Below, piece after piece: positions 54,831 through 64,000 of a stretch of DNA of 64,000 nucleotides (positions are counted from its first letter, which is position 1; each line of letters starts with the position of its first letter). This DNA is from Beroe forskalii. Its lineage: Eukaryota; Ctenophora; Nuda; Beroida; Beroidae. The translations under genes were made by a program, and so were the position numbers. The DNA is taken from positions 682,001 through 746,000 of the forward strand of contig WFMF01000022.1 in NCBI GenBank assembly GCA_011033025.1, written 5' to 3'. The notes below the pieces were generated by a model that saw nothing but the letters and a program-made list of their open reading frames with translations, had not been told where the DNA came from and searched no databases.

Positions 54831-55674
54831 TAATGATGCGCGCGCGTTGCTATGGTTACATATTGCGCGCGTGTTCATTTCTATTTAATGCTGTTTGAGT
54901 ATGCTGCTACGTAACTTTTGATCTGACTGGAATTTTTTGATGCGGTAAAAAGTATTGAATTGATTTGAAATTTGCGAACGAGGTGCTGCGTAGCAGCGCC
55001 GAGTGAGCTGCGTATTAGCAGACCCAACGGGCCTGCTAGTCTCTAATATAATTTCGCAACTCTGTACTATTTTGTACGTAGTAACGTCTTTTGTCCTTTT
55101 GTAGACACATTTTGAAGTGTGCACGTGCAGTATGGATATATGCGCGCGCGTTGCTATGGTAACATATTGTGCGCGCGCGTTCATTTCTGTTTAATGCTGT
55201 TTTGAATACGTTGATCCGTAATAACTTTTGACCTGATTGGAATTTTTTGATGCAGTAAAAAGTATTGAGTTGATTTGAATTTTGCGAACGAGGTGCTGCG
55301 TAGCAGCGCCGAGTGAGCTTTGTATTTGCAGGCCTAACGGGCCTGCTAGTCTCTAATATAATTTCGCAACCTCTGTAAATTCATTTTTCGTCCTTTTGTG
55401 GACTGTCACGTTTTTAGTCCTTTTGTGGACACATTTCAGGGCGCGCGCGTGCAGTATGGATATAGACGCGCGCGTTGCTATAGTTACATATTGCGCGCGT
55501 TCATTTCTGTTTAATGATGTTTTGAATACGTTGCTTCGTAACTTTTGAACTGATTGGAATTTTTGATGCGGTAAAAAGTATTTAGTTGATTTGAAATTCG
55601 CGAACGAGGTGCTGCGTAGCAGCGCCGAGTGAGCTGTGTATTTGCAGGCCCAACGGGCCTGCTAGTCTTAATTA

Positions 55675-55925
55675 TAATTTTGTATGGATTATAATTTTGT
55701 ATGGATTTTGTGTCGGCGTGTGTGTGGATTATTGTGCCGGCATCATAGATTAGAATGGGAAAACCGTGTGTATGGACACTGTGTCGGCGTGTGTGTGGAT
55801 TTTGTGTCGGCGTGTGTATGGGTCATTGTGTCGGCATCATAGATAAGAATGGGAAGACCGTGTGTATGGGCACTGTGTCGATGTGTGTATGGGTTTGTGT
55901 CGGCATGCACGTGCAGATAGTGGGA
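55675..55925. repeat. TGTGTCGGCGTGTGTATGG minisatellite in Helitron-like unit 9
   Basis: Short imperfect repeats of 'tgtgtcggcgtgtgtatggg', including two longer copies containing 'agaatgggaa(a/g)accgtgtg' (55,751 and 55,847). Confidence 0.65.
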
Positions 55926-56161
55926 AATGCTTGCTTTGCTATGGTAACATGAGAAGTGTGCGAATTTAATTTCTGGCTTTGTTGGTTTTGTTTCGCTACT
56001 CCCCTGGAGCTGTAGAGAGCATAACTTTGGTTCTGGTTGGAATTTTTTGATGCGGTAAAAGTTTCATTACTATAAGTTTGTATTGGGCGAAACTTGCGAA
56101 CGAGGTGCTGCGAAGCAACGCCGAGTGAGCTGTATATTAGCAGGCCCAGCGGGCACGCTAG

Positions 56162-56800
56162 TTCAACATAATTTTATTATTTATCAAAATAAGTATTAAA
56201 TTAAAGAACATCATATACTCTAGTAGCCAGGTAGGGTTATGGACGGCGCTTGTTTTGAGGGTTGGAATGGCTTCGCAATGTTAATACAAAGTTGGTTGGG
56301 ACTTGTAAACTTAAAGTGTGATGTTTGGCTCAAATTTGGCCCAAATCCAAATTCGACCATACACGAACTTTGAGTTAGGCTTTTTCAACTTCTTTGAGGA
56401 TTTGGGAGCAATGTATTGTGTGTAAAATGACCGCAATGGTCGAATTATGCCAGGCATTTGTTGGTTCCAAGACGTTCACAGCTTTATTTTTCATGTTATT
56501 CAAGGTTTTGTTCATGCACTGTAAGCACATTGGCCCAATAACAGAGTAATATAAATTTTAAGAATCATCTTGAATAACATTTCAGATTGACGGACTCCTC
56601 CAATCGACATTAGGTCTATTTAGGTCTATTTATAGGCCTGATAAGCTACATATTACTTCAATTTCATCACAATTCTATGCTATAGCATGTTGTCTACTTC
56701 TAGTCAGTATTTAGTTAAACAATTGTCGAAATAAAATAAAATCTCAGACATCAAGTTGATACTTTCCTAGTCCCCACGAAAGATCATTCTGCTCATCTCA
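56162..56800. other. Non-coding DNA without recognised features
   Basis: Unique AT-rich sequence. No gene or repeat end recognised. Confidence 0.35.
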
Positions 56801-56807
56801 ACAGAAG

Positions 56808-57232
56808 ATGCAGCGCGCTCCTTCCTCCTCCAACTGGATGTTATCAGATGGACATTGGACTAAAAACTTTGGATGTGCTTCTCAGATGGTCATCATCCCC
56901 TGTGCTGCTTCCAAAGAACTTCATCGACATCAGAACAGAGTGTCCTGGCTGGAAAGAGGCTCTCCTTCAAGACATTCCTCACCCTCATCAACTACCTCAG
57001 TATCTGGTCCTTCACCAATGTGGAAGTTACAGTCATCGTTGAGATCAGTCAAAAAAGAGTTGAGGAGTGGAGATCCATCCTGTCCATTGCTGTAGCCAAC
57101 TGGTTCCTACAGAACGGCTCTCCTCAGAGGAGAACTTTTCTCTCGATAGGAGGCTCCTCTCGGCGCCCGGGTGTCCTGGCAAGATTGTGGATGTGGATTG
57201 TGGATGAGGCCAAGTTCGGGAATAAAAAGTAG
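56808..57232 (+). pseudogene. Degenerate coding-like region
   Basis: All three forward frames have protein-like stretches, best joined by shifts: 'MDIGLKTLDVLLRWSSSPVL' and 'LPKNFIDIRTECPGWKEALL' (frame at 56,848), then 'FKTFLTLINYLSIWSFTNVE' and 'VAVANW'-like 'ILSIAVANWFLQNG' (frame at 56,873). This pattern suggests a decayed exon or transposon ORF. Product unrecognised. Confidence 0.3.
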
Positions 57233-57309
57233 AAGTACTGCAGACACCAGGGAGGAATGACTCATGTCATATTTCCTTGGTACTATGTGGGAATCCAGAT
57301 AATCTTGTA

Positions 57310-57475
57310 TTTTTTCCCTCCCCATTGGCCTTTTTGTAAAACAAAAAGGCAAATGAGAGGGTTGGCAGAGATCGTGGTTTGGAAAGGTGAGAAATAGGAT
57401 ATGTGCATAGCAGGTCCAGATTTGCAATACAACTACTGTAATTTCTGGAAAGTGCCCAGATTGCTCCTTTATAAT
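57310..57475 (-). repeat. Dispersed repeat, copy 2 (inverse of 49,676-49,820)
   Basis: Contains 'gcagagatcgtggtttgg' and 'aatttctggaaagtgcccag', the reverse complement of the copy near the GPCR gene. Confidence 0.6.
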
Positions 57476-59011
57476 ATTTGTGGCGTCCGTCCGTCCGTCC
57501 GTGCCTTTTTACCGAAATTCATTGAAATAATGACCAGGCTCTCAGAATGGCAGTTATTCGAGCATGGTTCACTGATTTAGGCAAGTGCCATCGGCCGCAT
57601 GAATTTGAGCGATTATCAAAACATCAGTAATTCACTCCTGCGCCTATCAGAACATAAGGCCGAGGAGTGATTTACTTACAAACTCATTTCTAACTTAATT
57701 ACTGGCATTTTAAACAACAAAAGTAAGCAACAGCTATTTCAAAAATTGCTGCAACATGAAAGCAATCGAGGCAATTTGACAGAGTGATGGGACTGAATCG
57801 TCAAAGTTGTGTGACTCGAAGAAATATGTTGAACCAATAACAAAATTAAGTATAAATCATTGAATCATGTGGACTTATCAATGATCATCTCGGAGAAAAA
57901 ACATGTTTATTTACGAATAATCAGTTTAGCAAACAAGCAGCGTAATCGTAAGTTGGCAAAAGCCTACGAGGAGTCGCCAAACTGCTAGCGTAACAAAACT
58001 TACATAAAATGAAATAAAAGCTATGCGCGAAATCTCAAATTACAACGCACCTACGACTCGTGCGCGGCGCGGTTCGTGAAATGATGATCACACGTGAAAC
58101 CTATGCGCCACCACAAAGTTATGCGCGTACGGTGCAAGGATCTTTGATTAGCTGACTGTTGTTATTCATCTTCGTGATTTCTGATTTTATGACGGGGAGG
58201 GAAATTAAGCGCCTGCATACGGGAACAGTGGACAACAAGAATTGTGCCCGCAGGCGCAATTTTTGTTGTATTATATTGTGATAAGAAATGAAGCTCTGTC
58301 ACGGATGAAACATATCTCATCCATTGACAGCTATTGACTATGCATCTTTCTCAAAAGTCCACGGATCCATCATCCAAGCATTGTTGGGTCTAAACCGATT
58401 TCTGTCGATTCCAATTCTCCCAATGTCGTAAAGTTGCATGACTGGGATCAAGTTTGATTAAATAAAAAAATAAGTGATAGAAATGGGATCAAATTGGCCA
58501 TGCTTAATAATGGTTGCTAGAATCTTAATTCATGCTTTGAATCTCGGGAAAAATCCACTTTATCCATATATATCTGTGTATCTTTTATTTCGACAATATA
58601 TTACCTGGATTGGATTGAACCTCTCCCGTGGGAGAGTTGCCTCTTTTATGGGCGTAAAAGAAAAATATAATATGACTGCTGCCGAGGGGCGGCCAGAGGA
58701 CTGCTACCTTGCACTGGTATTCTACCTAAAATAAAATATGAATCATAAATTAAGATAAAATTAATGGCATCATTAAGCACCTCAAAAGTCCATGCTCCCC
58801 TCGAAAACGCAATCCGTCGGAAAATTGAGAAATCAATAAAGATTTTTGGTAATATTCCAAGGATAAATATTTACGCAAGAAGTACTCAAAATTAACGAAA
58901 CTTCACTCACACAGTCATTCTGCAAAGACTAATAATCACAAACGTGAAACCACATGATCCACCAATAAGATGTCAAAGTTCACATGTGCTGTCATGCTGA
59001 TCACCCCGTAC
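57476..59011. other. Non-coding DNA
   Basis: No supported gene. A GCGCCTGC/GCAGGCGC inverted pair lies at about 58,209-58,256. An 86-codon open frame at 58,474-58,734 has no recognisable features. Confidence 0.35.
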
Positions 59012-59742
59012 CAGGGGCGTAGCCAGGGGGGAGGCGACACAGGCGGTCGCCTCCCCCTTTTCAGATGAGTAGAAAAAATAACTTCAGGTTGCCCAATTTT
59101 GTAAATCTGCTTTTCAACGCAGAAAATATATTTCATTTAAATTTGATTAACTACTAGTACTAGGTTCTCAATTTAGTTCGTCCAATGATGAGTGAAGTTT
59201 GTTTAAATAAGTGTGAGCAAAACAGTTCTGTTTCTTACATTTCTCTGGGGCGAAACTAGTATTGCAAAATCATATCACTGCTCGGTGAGTTAAATATAGG
59301 TTCCAACTTAAAAGAGGTTGAGGTGTAACTCATTCTGTTGATAAGCAAAATCATATGACGATCTATCAATGTGATTTGATTATCATTTGAAAGATTGAAA
59401 CATCACATTTTATTAGCTGGGATTATTAGTAAACATAGATGGTAAATCTGGGGACTTAATCCGGTGAAATGCCCATCACCCATATAATATCTCATTCACA
59501 GTCTAATCAGTTCAAGATGCTTTTTTTCGGCTATTTATTCGGTTATCAGTTAGTTTAATATTATGAATTGGAAAAATTTTCAACATTCACAAGCTATTAT
59601 CTACCAAAACATAATTTTGACTTCCAATTCTGTGTATATAACTTAACAATCAAATTCTTTATTTTGCTGCCTATTTCGCTGGAAAATGCTCAAAAACACC
59701 AGCAGCAGCCTCCCCCTTTTCAAAATCCTGGCTACGCCCCTG
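59012..59742. mobile_element. Non-autonomous element with CAGGGGCGTAGCCAGG ends
   Basis: CAGGGGCGTAGCCAGG at the left is inverted at the right (CCTGGCTACGCCCCTG). Just inside lies the hairpin GAGGCGACACAGGCGGTCGCCTC at the left only. CAGGGGCG ends are common in hAT transposons, but no 8-bp duplication is visible: the right side abuts LINE A copy 3. A nearly identical left portion occurs at 63,568-64,000. Confidence 0.75.
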
Positions 59743-60745
59743 ACCTCACTGGTATTAAACAATGTTTTGGTGAGGTCAAAGCCTGGATGACTAGGAATTT
59801 TCTGAAGCTCAATGATGATAAGACAGAATTCATAGATATTGGGTATTATGTTAGTCCAATTGAGTCCCTTGATTTGAGTGAATCTGCTTCAAAGGTATCT
59901 GTTTCCCCTGTGTTAGCTACTAAGAACCTTGATTTTATTTTGACCACAGGCTGAGTATGGAAGATCAAATCAACCATATTTCAAATTTGTTACCTGAACT
60001 TAAGGAATATCAAGCGTATAGGAGCAAGACTTACACATGACCTAAAGGTTCAGTTAGTTCATGCTCATATTCTTTCCATGATTGACTATTGTAATTCCTC
60101 TTATGCAATCATCACTGAGAAAATCTCCAAAAGCTTCAAAAGATCCAGAATAACGCAGTCAGGTTCATATGCAAACTAACTGGTAAAAGAAAATGGACAT
60201 CAATAAGCCCTTACTTGAAAGAACTTCATTTTCTGCCTGTTCTTTATAGAGTGAAATTTAAGACAGCTCTTTTAGTATTTAAATGTGTTAACAATCTTGC
60301 TCCTAAATATTTGAGTGATCTTATATCAGTATCGACACAAAAAGAGTCAGTGTTAGATTAGATGATCACTTTTTTCTTCTGAAAATTCCTCCTAAGCCTA
60401 ATTTTTCTAGAACTGAAGCTGCATTTAAATATAATGGCCCAAGAATTTGGAATAGTTTACCGTATTCAATTAGAAGCATCCCTGAGATTTCAGAATTTAA
60501 AAGTGTCTGAAAACTTTTTATTTTGAAATTGCATTCAATGGAATTGCATTCAATGGAAGTTAGATTTTGTTATGTTTTAGTTTTCAGAGTTAATTTGCAC
60601 ATATGTGGAACTGTAACACTTTTGATCTGTGTTTTTAGCTTTCGAAGGTTGTCACGCTTAAATGGCTAGAATATTTCCCTCTCTGATATCTATTTGACAA
60701 TGTCTAAGCGTGTAAGAAAACTTTAATTTATTATTTATTATAATT
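59743..60745 (+). mobile_element. LINE A family, copy 3 (5'-truncated)
   Basis: Starts within the reverse transcriptase ('GEVKAWMTRNFLKLNDDKTE'), matching 5,340-5,410, and runs through 'HLKELHFLPV'-type tail sequence to the 3' hairpin (60,653-60,712) and ATT-rich tail. At least three frameshifts (about 59,950, 60,120 and 60,330) break it. It begins exactly at the end of the CAGGGGCG element, without an obvious target duplication. Confidence 0.8.
60653..60712 (+). other. 3' UTR stem-loop of LINE A (copy 3)
   Basis: CACGCTTA at 60,653-60,660 pairs with TAAGCGTG at 60,705-60,712; the loop is near-identical to copy 1. Confidence 0.6.
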
Positions 60746-60954
60746 CAATACACCGACTAGTACACTCCTGGTAATAAATAAAACATAGAACTGACTGATA
60801 GAAGGGATTTGGGAATGCTCTAGTGCCTATTTAAATTCATGGGATTAATTGACTTGTGCTCGCTTATTGGCTATTATGCGCTCATTACGGATGTTCAGCC
60901 CTCCATCTAATTCAAAAGTTTTAAGTTGGTGTTGCCAATAAGCTTCTTTCTTAC

Positions 60955-61500
60955 TTAACTTATTTGTGATGCTTTCAGGGTATCCCATGGCTCAGGCTTA
61001 ACCTTATCTACAAGTGTGACCTTTAATTCTTGTGCTAGAGTGGCATTAAACTGGGCCTGACTATCTATCCTAAATTTATGAGCCTTATTTTGGTTATAAT
61101 GTACTGCCACTCTACAACTGTTGACCTTTTTCTTAATGTGACTTTTGTGATTGGAGAAACGAAGTTTCATAGTGCTATCAGTGCTACCTACATTCTGTTT
61201 ATTACATACTAAATCAGTTATTACATATATTACATGTTCATCTTCACACGAAATAGACTGATAAATATTATTAATTTGTTTGGTAGTTAAAGACTGGATT
61301 TTAACTGTATTGTCAGATAAAAAGAATTTACATAAATTACACTTACCACAATTGATGTTACCTAGGGCTATACTATTGTCTGTGCTATTGCGTGAATAAC
61401 GGGAATGAACAAGAGAATCCCCGATAGTCTTAGCCTTTCTGAAGGTCACAAAGATCTTGTCTTTGGAGACTACATCCTTCAGAGACTCATCCAAGTCCAA
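60955..61500 (-). pseudogene. Penelope-like GIY-YIG endonuclease domain
   Basis: The 181-codon frame contains a CxxC-type zinc-binding block ('INCGKCNLCKFF'), then 'HVIYVITDLVCNKQNVGST' (GIY and YIG positions) and 'LRFSNHKSHIKKKVNSCRVA'. The domain nicks target DNA to prime reverse transcription in this class. The tyrosine of YIG is replaced by Asn (NVG), one more sign of decay or lineage variation. Confidence 0.82.
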
Positions 61501-62747
61501 CAGGTGCTTATGTTTATTAACAGCTCTCGTAGCACCTGAAAACTTGGATGAAAGTCCAAGACTAGAGGAATTCTCCTGCTAGTCTCCTTACTCTCAATGG
61601 TAAAACTTATTTCTGGGTCACCAATTAGATCAAGTCTGTCTAAATTATCACATTTACTAAATTCTGCAGAAATAAAATCCATATTATAACCTCTGTCAAC
61701 AAAATGATTAGCATGAGAAGCTTTATGAGTGGTGTATTCATTCTCCTCTGAACAAATACGTTTGATACGTTTCGCCACTCCCTGAGGTATGTTACTGCAC
61801 ACATGCTTAGGATGACAAGAGTTGGGGTTGAGATAAGCATGCGTGTCTGAGGGCTTAGTGTAAAGAGTAGTATGAATAAAAGAGTCCTTTATATACACTC
61901 TTGTGTCTAAGTATTCAATGCCTTCCAATTGATTAGTTGCATAGTTCATGGTAAATTTAATTTTAGGATGAAGGGTGTTGATCCAGGCATTGAACTCATG
62001 AAGTTTTTCTAAACCCATGATCCACGGACAAAAGATATCGTCTTTGAACCTACACCACAAGGCTATAGTGAAATCATTGCTATTATTAATTATCTGATCA
62101 ATAGGGTGCATGGCTATGTCCGCATATGAGCATGCATTATGCGGTCCCATAGCTGTTCCATTTTTCTGAATGTAAGCAACATTGTTGAAGAAGGAAATGT
62201 TATTCTCCAAAGTAATCCTAGTAGCTTCTAGGATACTCGTGGTGCTGGGGAACTTAACATCTCTCTGATCCAGCAACTCTTGACATGCATCAAGCCCCAT
62301 TACGTTATCAATACTGGGGAACATTGCTACAACATCCCAACTTACCAAAATTATATTGTCTATCTGATTATTTTGGCAGAGGTTAAATTTGTGAATTTCA
62401 TAAAGAAACTGAGAAGAGTCTTTCAGAACAAAAGGTAACTCCACTGCTAGTTGTTTAAGATAAAAATCAGACCAAGCTGCTAGATTCTCTGTAGGAGACC
62501 CACACCCAGAAGTAATTAAACGCCCAGGGTAATTCGCCTGGGGTTTGTGGACTTTGTAATTACAATAGTCATATCCTGGCCGAGATTCTTCTTTGACAAT
62601 CCAGGATGCAATGCGGGGACTGATATCACCTGCCTCCAATGAAGTTTCTACCCACTTTTCAATTATTCCATTGATTTCCTTGATCTTTTTTCGGAATGGG
62701 AGAAGTGTTATTAGCTTCATTGATAGGGATGAATGTGTCTGCATCAC
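61479..62747 (-). pseudogene. Penelope-like reverse transcriptase
   Basis: Frame of about 420 codons. It shows 'DYCNYKVHKPQANYPGRLIT', 'LVSWDVVAMFPSIDNVMGLD' (first catalytic aspartate), 'NGTAMGPHNACSYADIAM', 'RFKDDIFCPW' (catalytic DD) and 'GIEYLDTRVYIKDSFIHTTL' followed by 'KPSDTHAYLNPNSCHPKHV'. The last two blocks are diagnostic for Penelope-like elements. Linked by a frame shift near 62,710 to the N-terminal fragment at 62,659-63,105, and near 61,490 to the GIY-YIG domain. Confidence 0.88.
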
Positions 62748-63286
62748 CCAGATGTTCCATCACCTTCTGTTCGTAGTTGTCTTGGGTATCTAACACCCAG
62801 CCAGTGCCCTTATCAAAATACCTAAACACTGTGTCATCCCAACTTTGTAACTGCTTGAGAGCTTGACGATGGTTGAGTGACATATTGTCAAAAGATTTGT
62901 TGCATAGACCTATAGTTTTCAACTCTTTGACTGTCAGTTGGAGGTAAAGCTCTAGAGCCTGACTTGTACTCTTAGGAGCTTCCTTCCCAGATGGAGGTAT
63001 GAGAGCAATTTCAGTGTCTCTATGAACACTGGGAGTACTGGAAGGAGTGACTTTACTGAAGAAATGAGCCCATCTGATTTTGCTTACCCACTTGTCGATG
63101 TCATTATCCTCTTATCGATCTGAGGATGAAGGGTGGGGCAAAATCAGGGCCTAGGTTAGCACTTTTTTTGTTTATCAGTAAGAGTCTTTCCTGACAAGTT
63201 CAGTATCATCCTGTCATTGATTTTAACTGCCTCATTGCCTTTTATGAGATTATATATATATATATGGTAAATTGAGCGATCCGTCT

Positions 63287-63540
63287 AGGCCAGTATCGCG
63301 CCAGTATCACGCCAGTACCGCGCCAGTAGCACGCCAGTATCACGCCAGTATCGCGCCAGTATCAGGCCTACCTCACGCCGTTATCGCGCCAGTATCGCGC
63401 CAGTATCACGCCAGTAGCGCGCCAGTAGCACGCCAGTAGCGCGCCAGTAGCACGCCAGTAGCACGCCAGTATCGCGCCAGTATCACGCCAGTACCACGCC
63501 AGTAGCACGCCAGTATCGCGCCAGTATCGCGCCAGTTGAA
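63287..63540. repeat. 11-bp minisatellite (CGCCAGTANCR)n
   Basis: About 22 units of 11 bp alternating between CGCCAGTATCG, CGCCAGTATCA, CGCCAGTAGCA and CGCCAGTAGCG. Preceded by a short (TA)n run at 63,250-63,264. It lies between the Penelope-like element and the second CAGGGGCG-type element. Confidence 0.85.
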
Positions 63541-63567
63541 ACTAACTTTAGGCCAGGACGCCAGTAT

Positions 63568-64000
63568 CACCAGGGCGGGGGAGTTAGGGGAGGCGACAGG
63601 CGGTCGCCTCCCTTTCAGATGAGTAGAAAAATAACTTCAGGTTGCCCAATTTTGTAAATCTGCTTTTCAACGCAGAAAATATATTTCATTTAAATTTAAT
63701 TAACTACTAGTACTAGGTTCTCAATTTAGTTCGTCCAATGATGAGTGAAGTTTGTTTAAATAAGTGTGAGCAAAACAGTTCTGTTTCTTACATTTCTGGG
63801 GCGAAACTAGTATTGCAAAAATCATATCACTGCTCGGTGAGTTAAATATATAGGTTCCAACTTAAAGAGGTTGAGGTGTAACTCATTCTGTTGATAAGCA
63901 AAATCATATGACGATCTATCAATGTGATTTGATTATCATTTGAAAGATTGAAACATCACATTTTATTAGCTGGGATTATTAGTAAACATAGATGGTAAAT
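63568..64000 (+). mobile_element. Second copy of the CAGGGGCG-type element (cut by window end)
   Basis: From 'ggggaggcgacaggcggtcg' onward it is almost identical to 59,030-59,452 in the same orientation, with a few small indels. The left end (CAGGGCGGGGGAG) is degraded. It continues beyond the window. Confidence 0.8.

Larger units (their letters stand above)
52374..56161 (+). mobile_element. Head-to-tail array of nine Helitron-like units
   Basis: Units begin TCTCTAATATAATTTCGC (or TCCC, TCTT) and end with a GC-rich hairpin GCAGGCCCAACGGGCCTGC overlapping CTAG. Junctions read CTAG directly followed by the next TC. Starts: 52,374, 52,681, 52,972, 53,247, 53,536, 53,827, 55,040, 55,350 and 55,666; the last CTAG ends at 56,161. 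The base before the array is A and the base after is T, as for Helitron insertion. Ends lack inverted repeats. The hairpin sits closer to CTAG than in typical Helitrons, so a Helentron/HINE relative is possible. Unit 6 is 1.2 kb because of extra sequence at about 53,930-54,830. No Rep/helicase gene. Confidence 0.7.
60955..63115 (-). mobile_element. Penelope-like retroelement (RT + GIY-YIG), broken
   Basis: Minus-strand order: N-terminal region, reverse transcriptase, then GIY-YIG endonuclease at the C-terminus, the canonical Penelope layout. The coding frame shifts near 62,710 and 61,490. It begins downstream of LINE A copy 3; no terminal repeats or target duplication could be fixed. The N-terminal piece extends to at least 63,105 ('KIRWAHFFSKVTPSSTPSVH', 'LYLQLTVKELKTIGLCN'). 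Confidence 0.85.

Noticed and set aside
58474-58734. 86-codon ORF
   Set aside because: No domain, AT-rich surroundings and no splice or repeat context.

Overview
The window is eukaryotic, from an AT-rich, repeat-dominated invertebrate metazoan genome. The evidence is spliced host genes with GT/GC-AG introns, an intronless rhodopsin-type GPCR, a BAK-like BCL-2 family gene and a RAD51D-like recombinase gene, set among several LINE lineages, a Penelope-like element, a Helitron-like array and many non-autonomous DNA transposons. I cannot name the species. No prokaryotic operon, CRISPR array, phage or integrated virus was seen.

Layout. 1-10,000: a nest of retrotransposons. LINE B (601-9,950) is split by LINE A (about 921-6,285), which is itself split by a poly-G-ended transposon (1,272-3,557); LINE B is split again by an 866-bp foldback element (7,552-8,417). 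10,000-15,300: non-coding DNA with a hammerhead-like motif, several MITEs and a cluster of TTACGTAA palindromes. 15,305-19,747: a 4.4-kb element with about 550-bp inverted arms around two unrelated 21-bp minisatellites. 19,793-22,351: a hAT-like element carrying a mariner-like foldback. 22,471-23,078: a second poly-G-ended element.

23,965-31,910: the 3' end of an unrecognised host gene (exons 27,563-27,676, 27,903-27,998 and 31,775-31,906). Its introns carry two inverted copies of a 1.6-kb element, and one copy holds a Harbinger-like insertion. 32,464-33,133: RAD51D-like gene with one frameshift. 33,857-35,557: BAK-like gene, whose BH1-coding exon end is tandemly repeated seven times (35,481-36,106). 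38,100-41,420: LINE D, of the R2/NeSL type with a restriction-like endonuclease. 42,000-49,670: more DNA transposons, including a palindromic 180-bp satellite element inside a larger TA-flanked element.

50,145-51,206: GPCR gene on the minus strand. 51,580-52,330: 17-bp minisatellite. 52,374-56,161: nine head-to-tail copies of a Helitron-like unit, many with an RFX-type X-box-like site. 59,012-64,000: two copies of a CAGGGGCGTAGCC-ended element, a third LINE A 3' end, a Penelope-like element on the minus strand (60,955-63,115) and an 11-bp minisatellite. The host genes show no functional linkage to one another. Every retroelement reading frame seen is broken, so none looks autonomous as sequenced, but exact target duplications let the insertion history be read directly.
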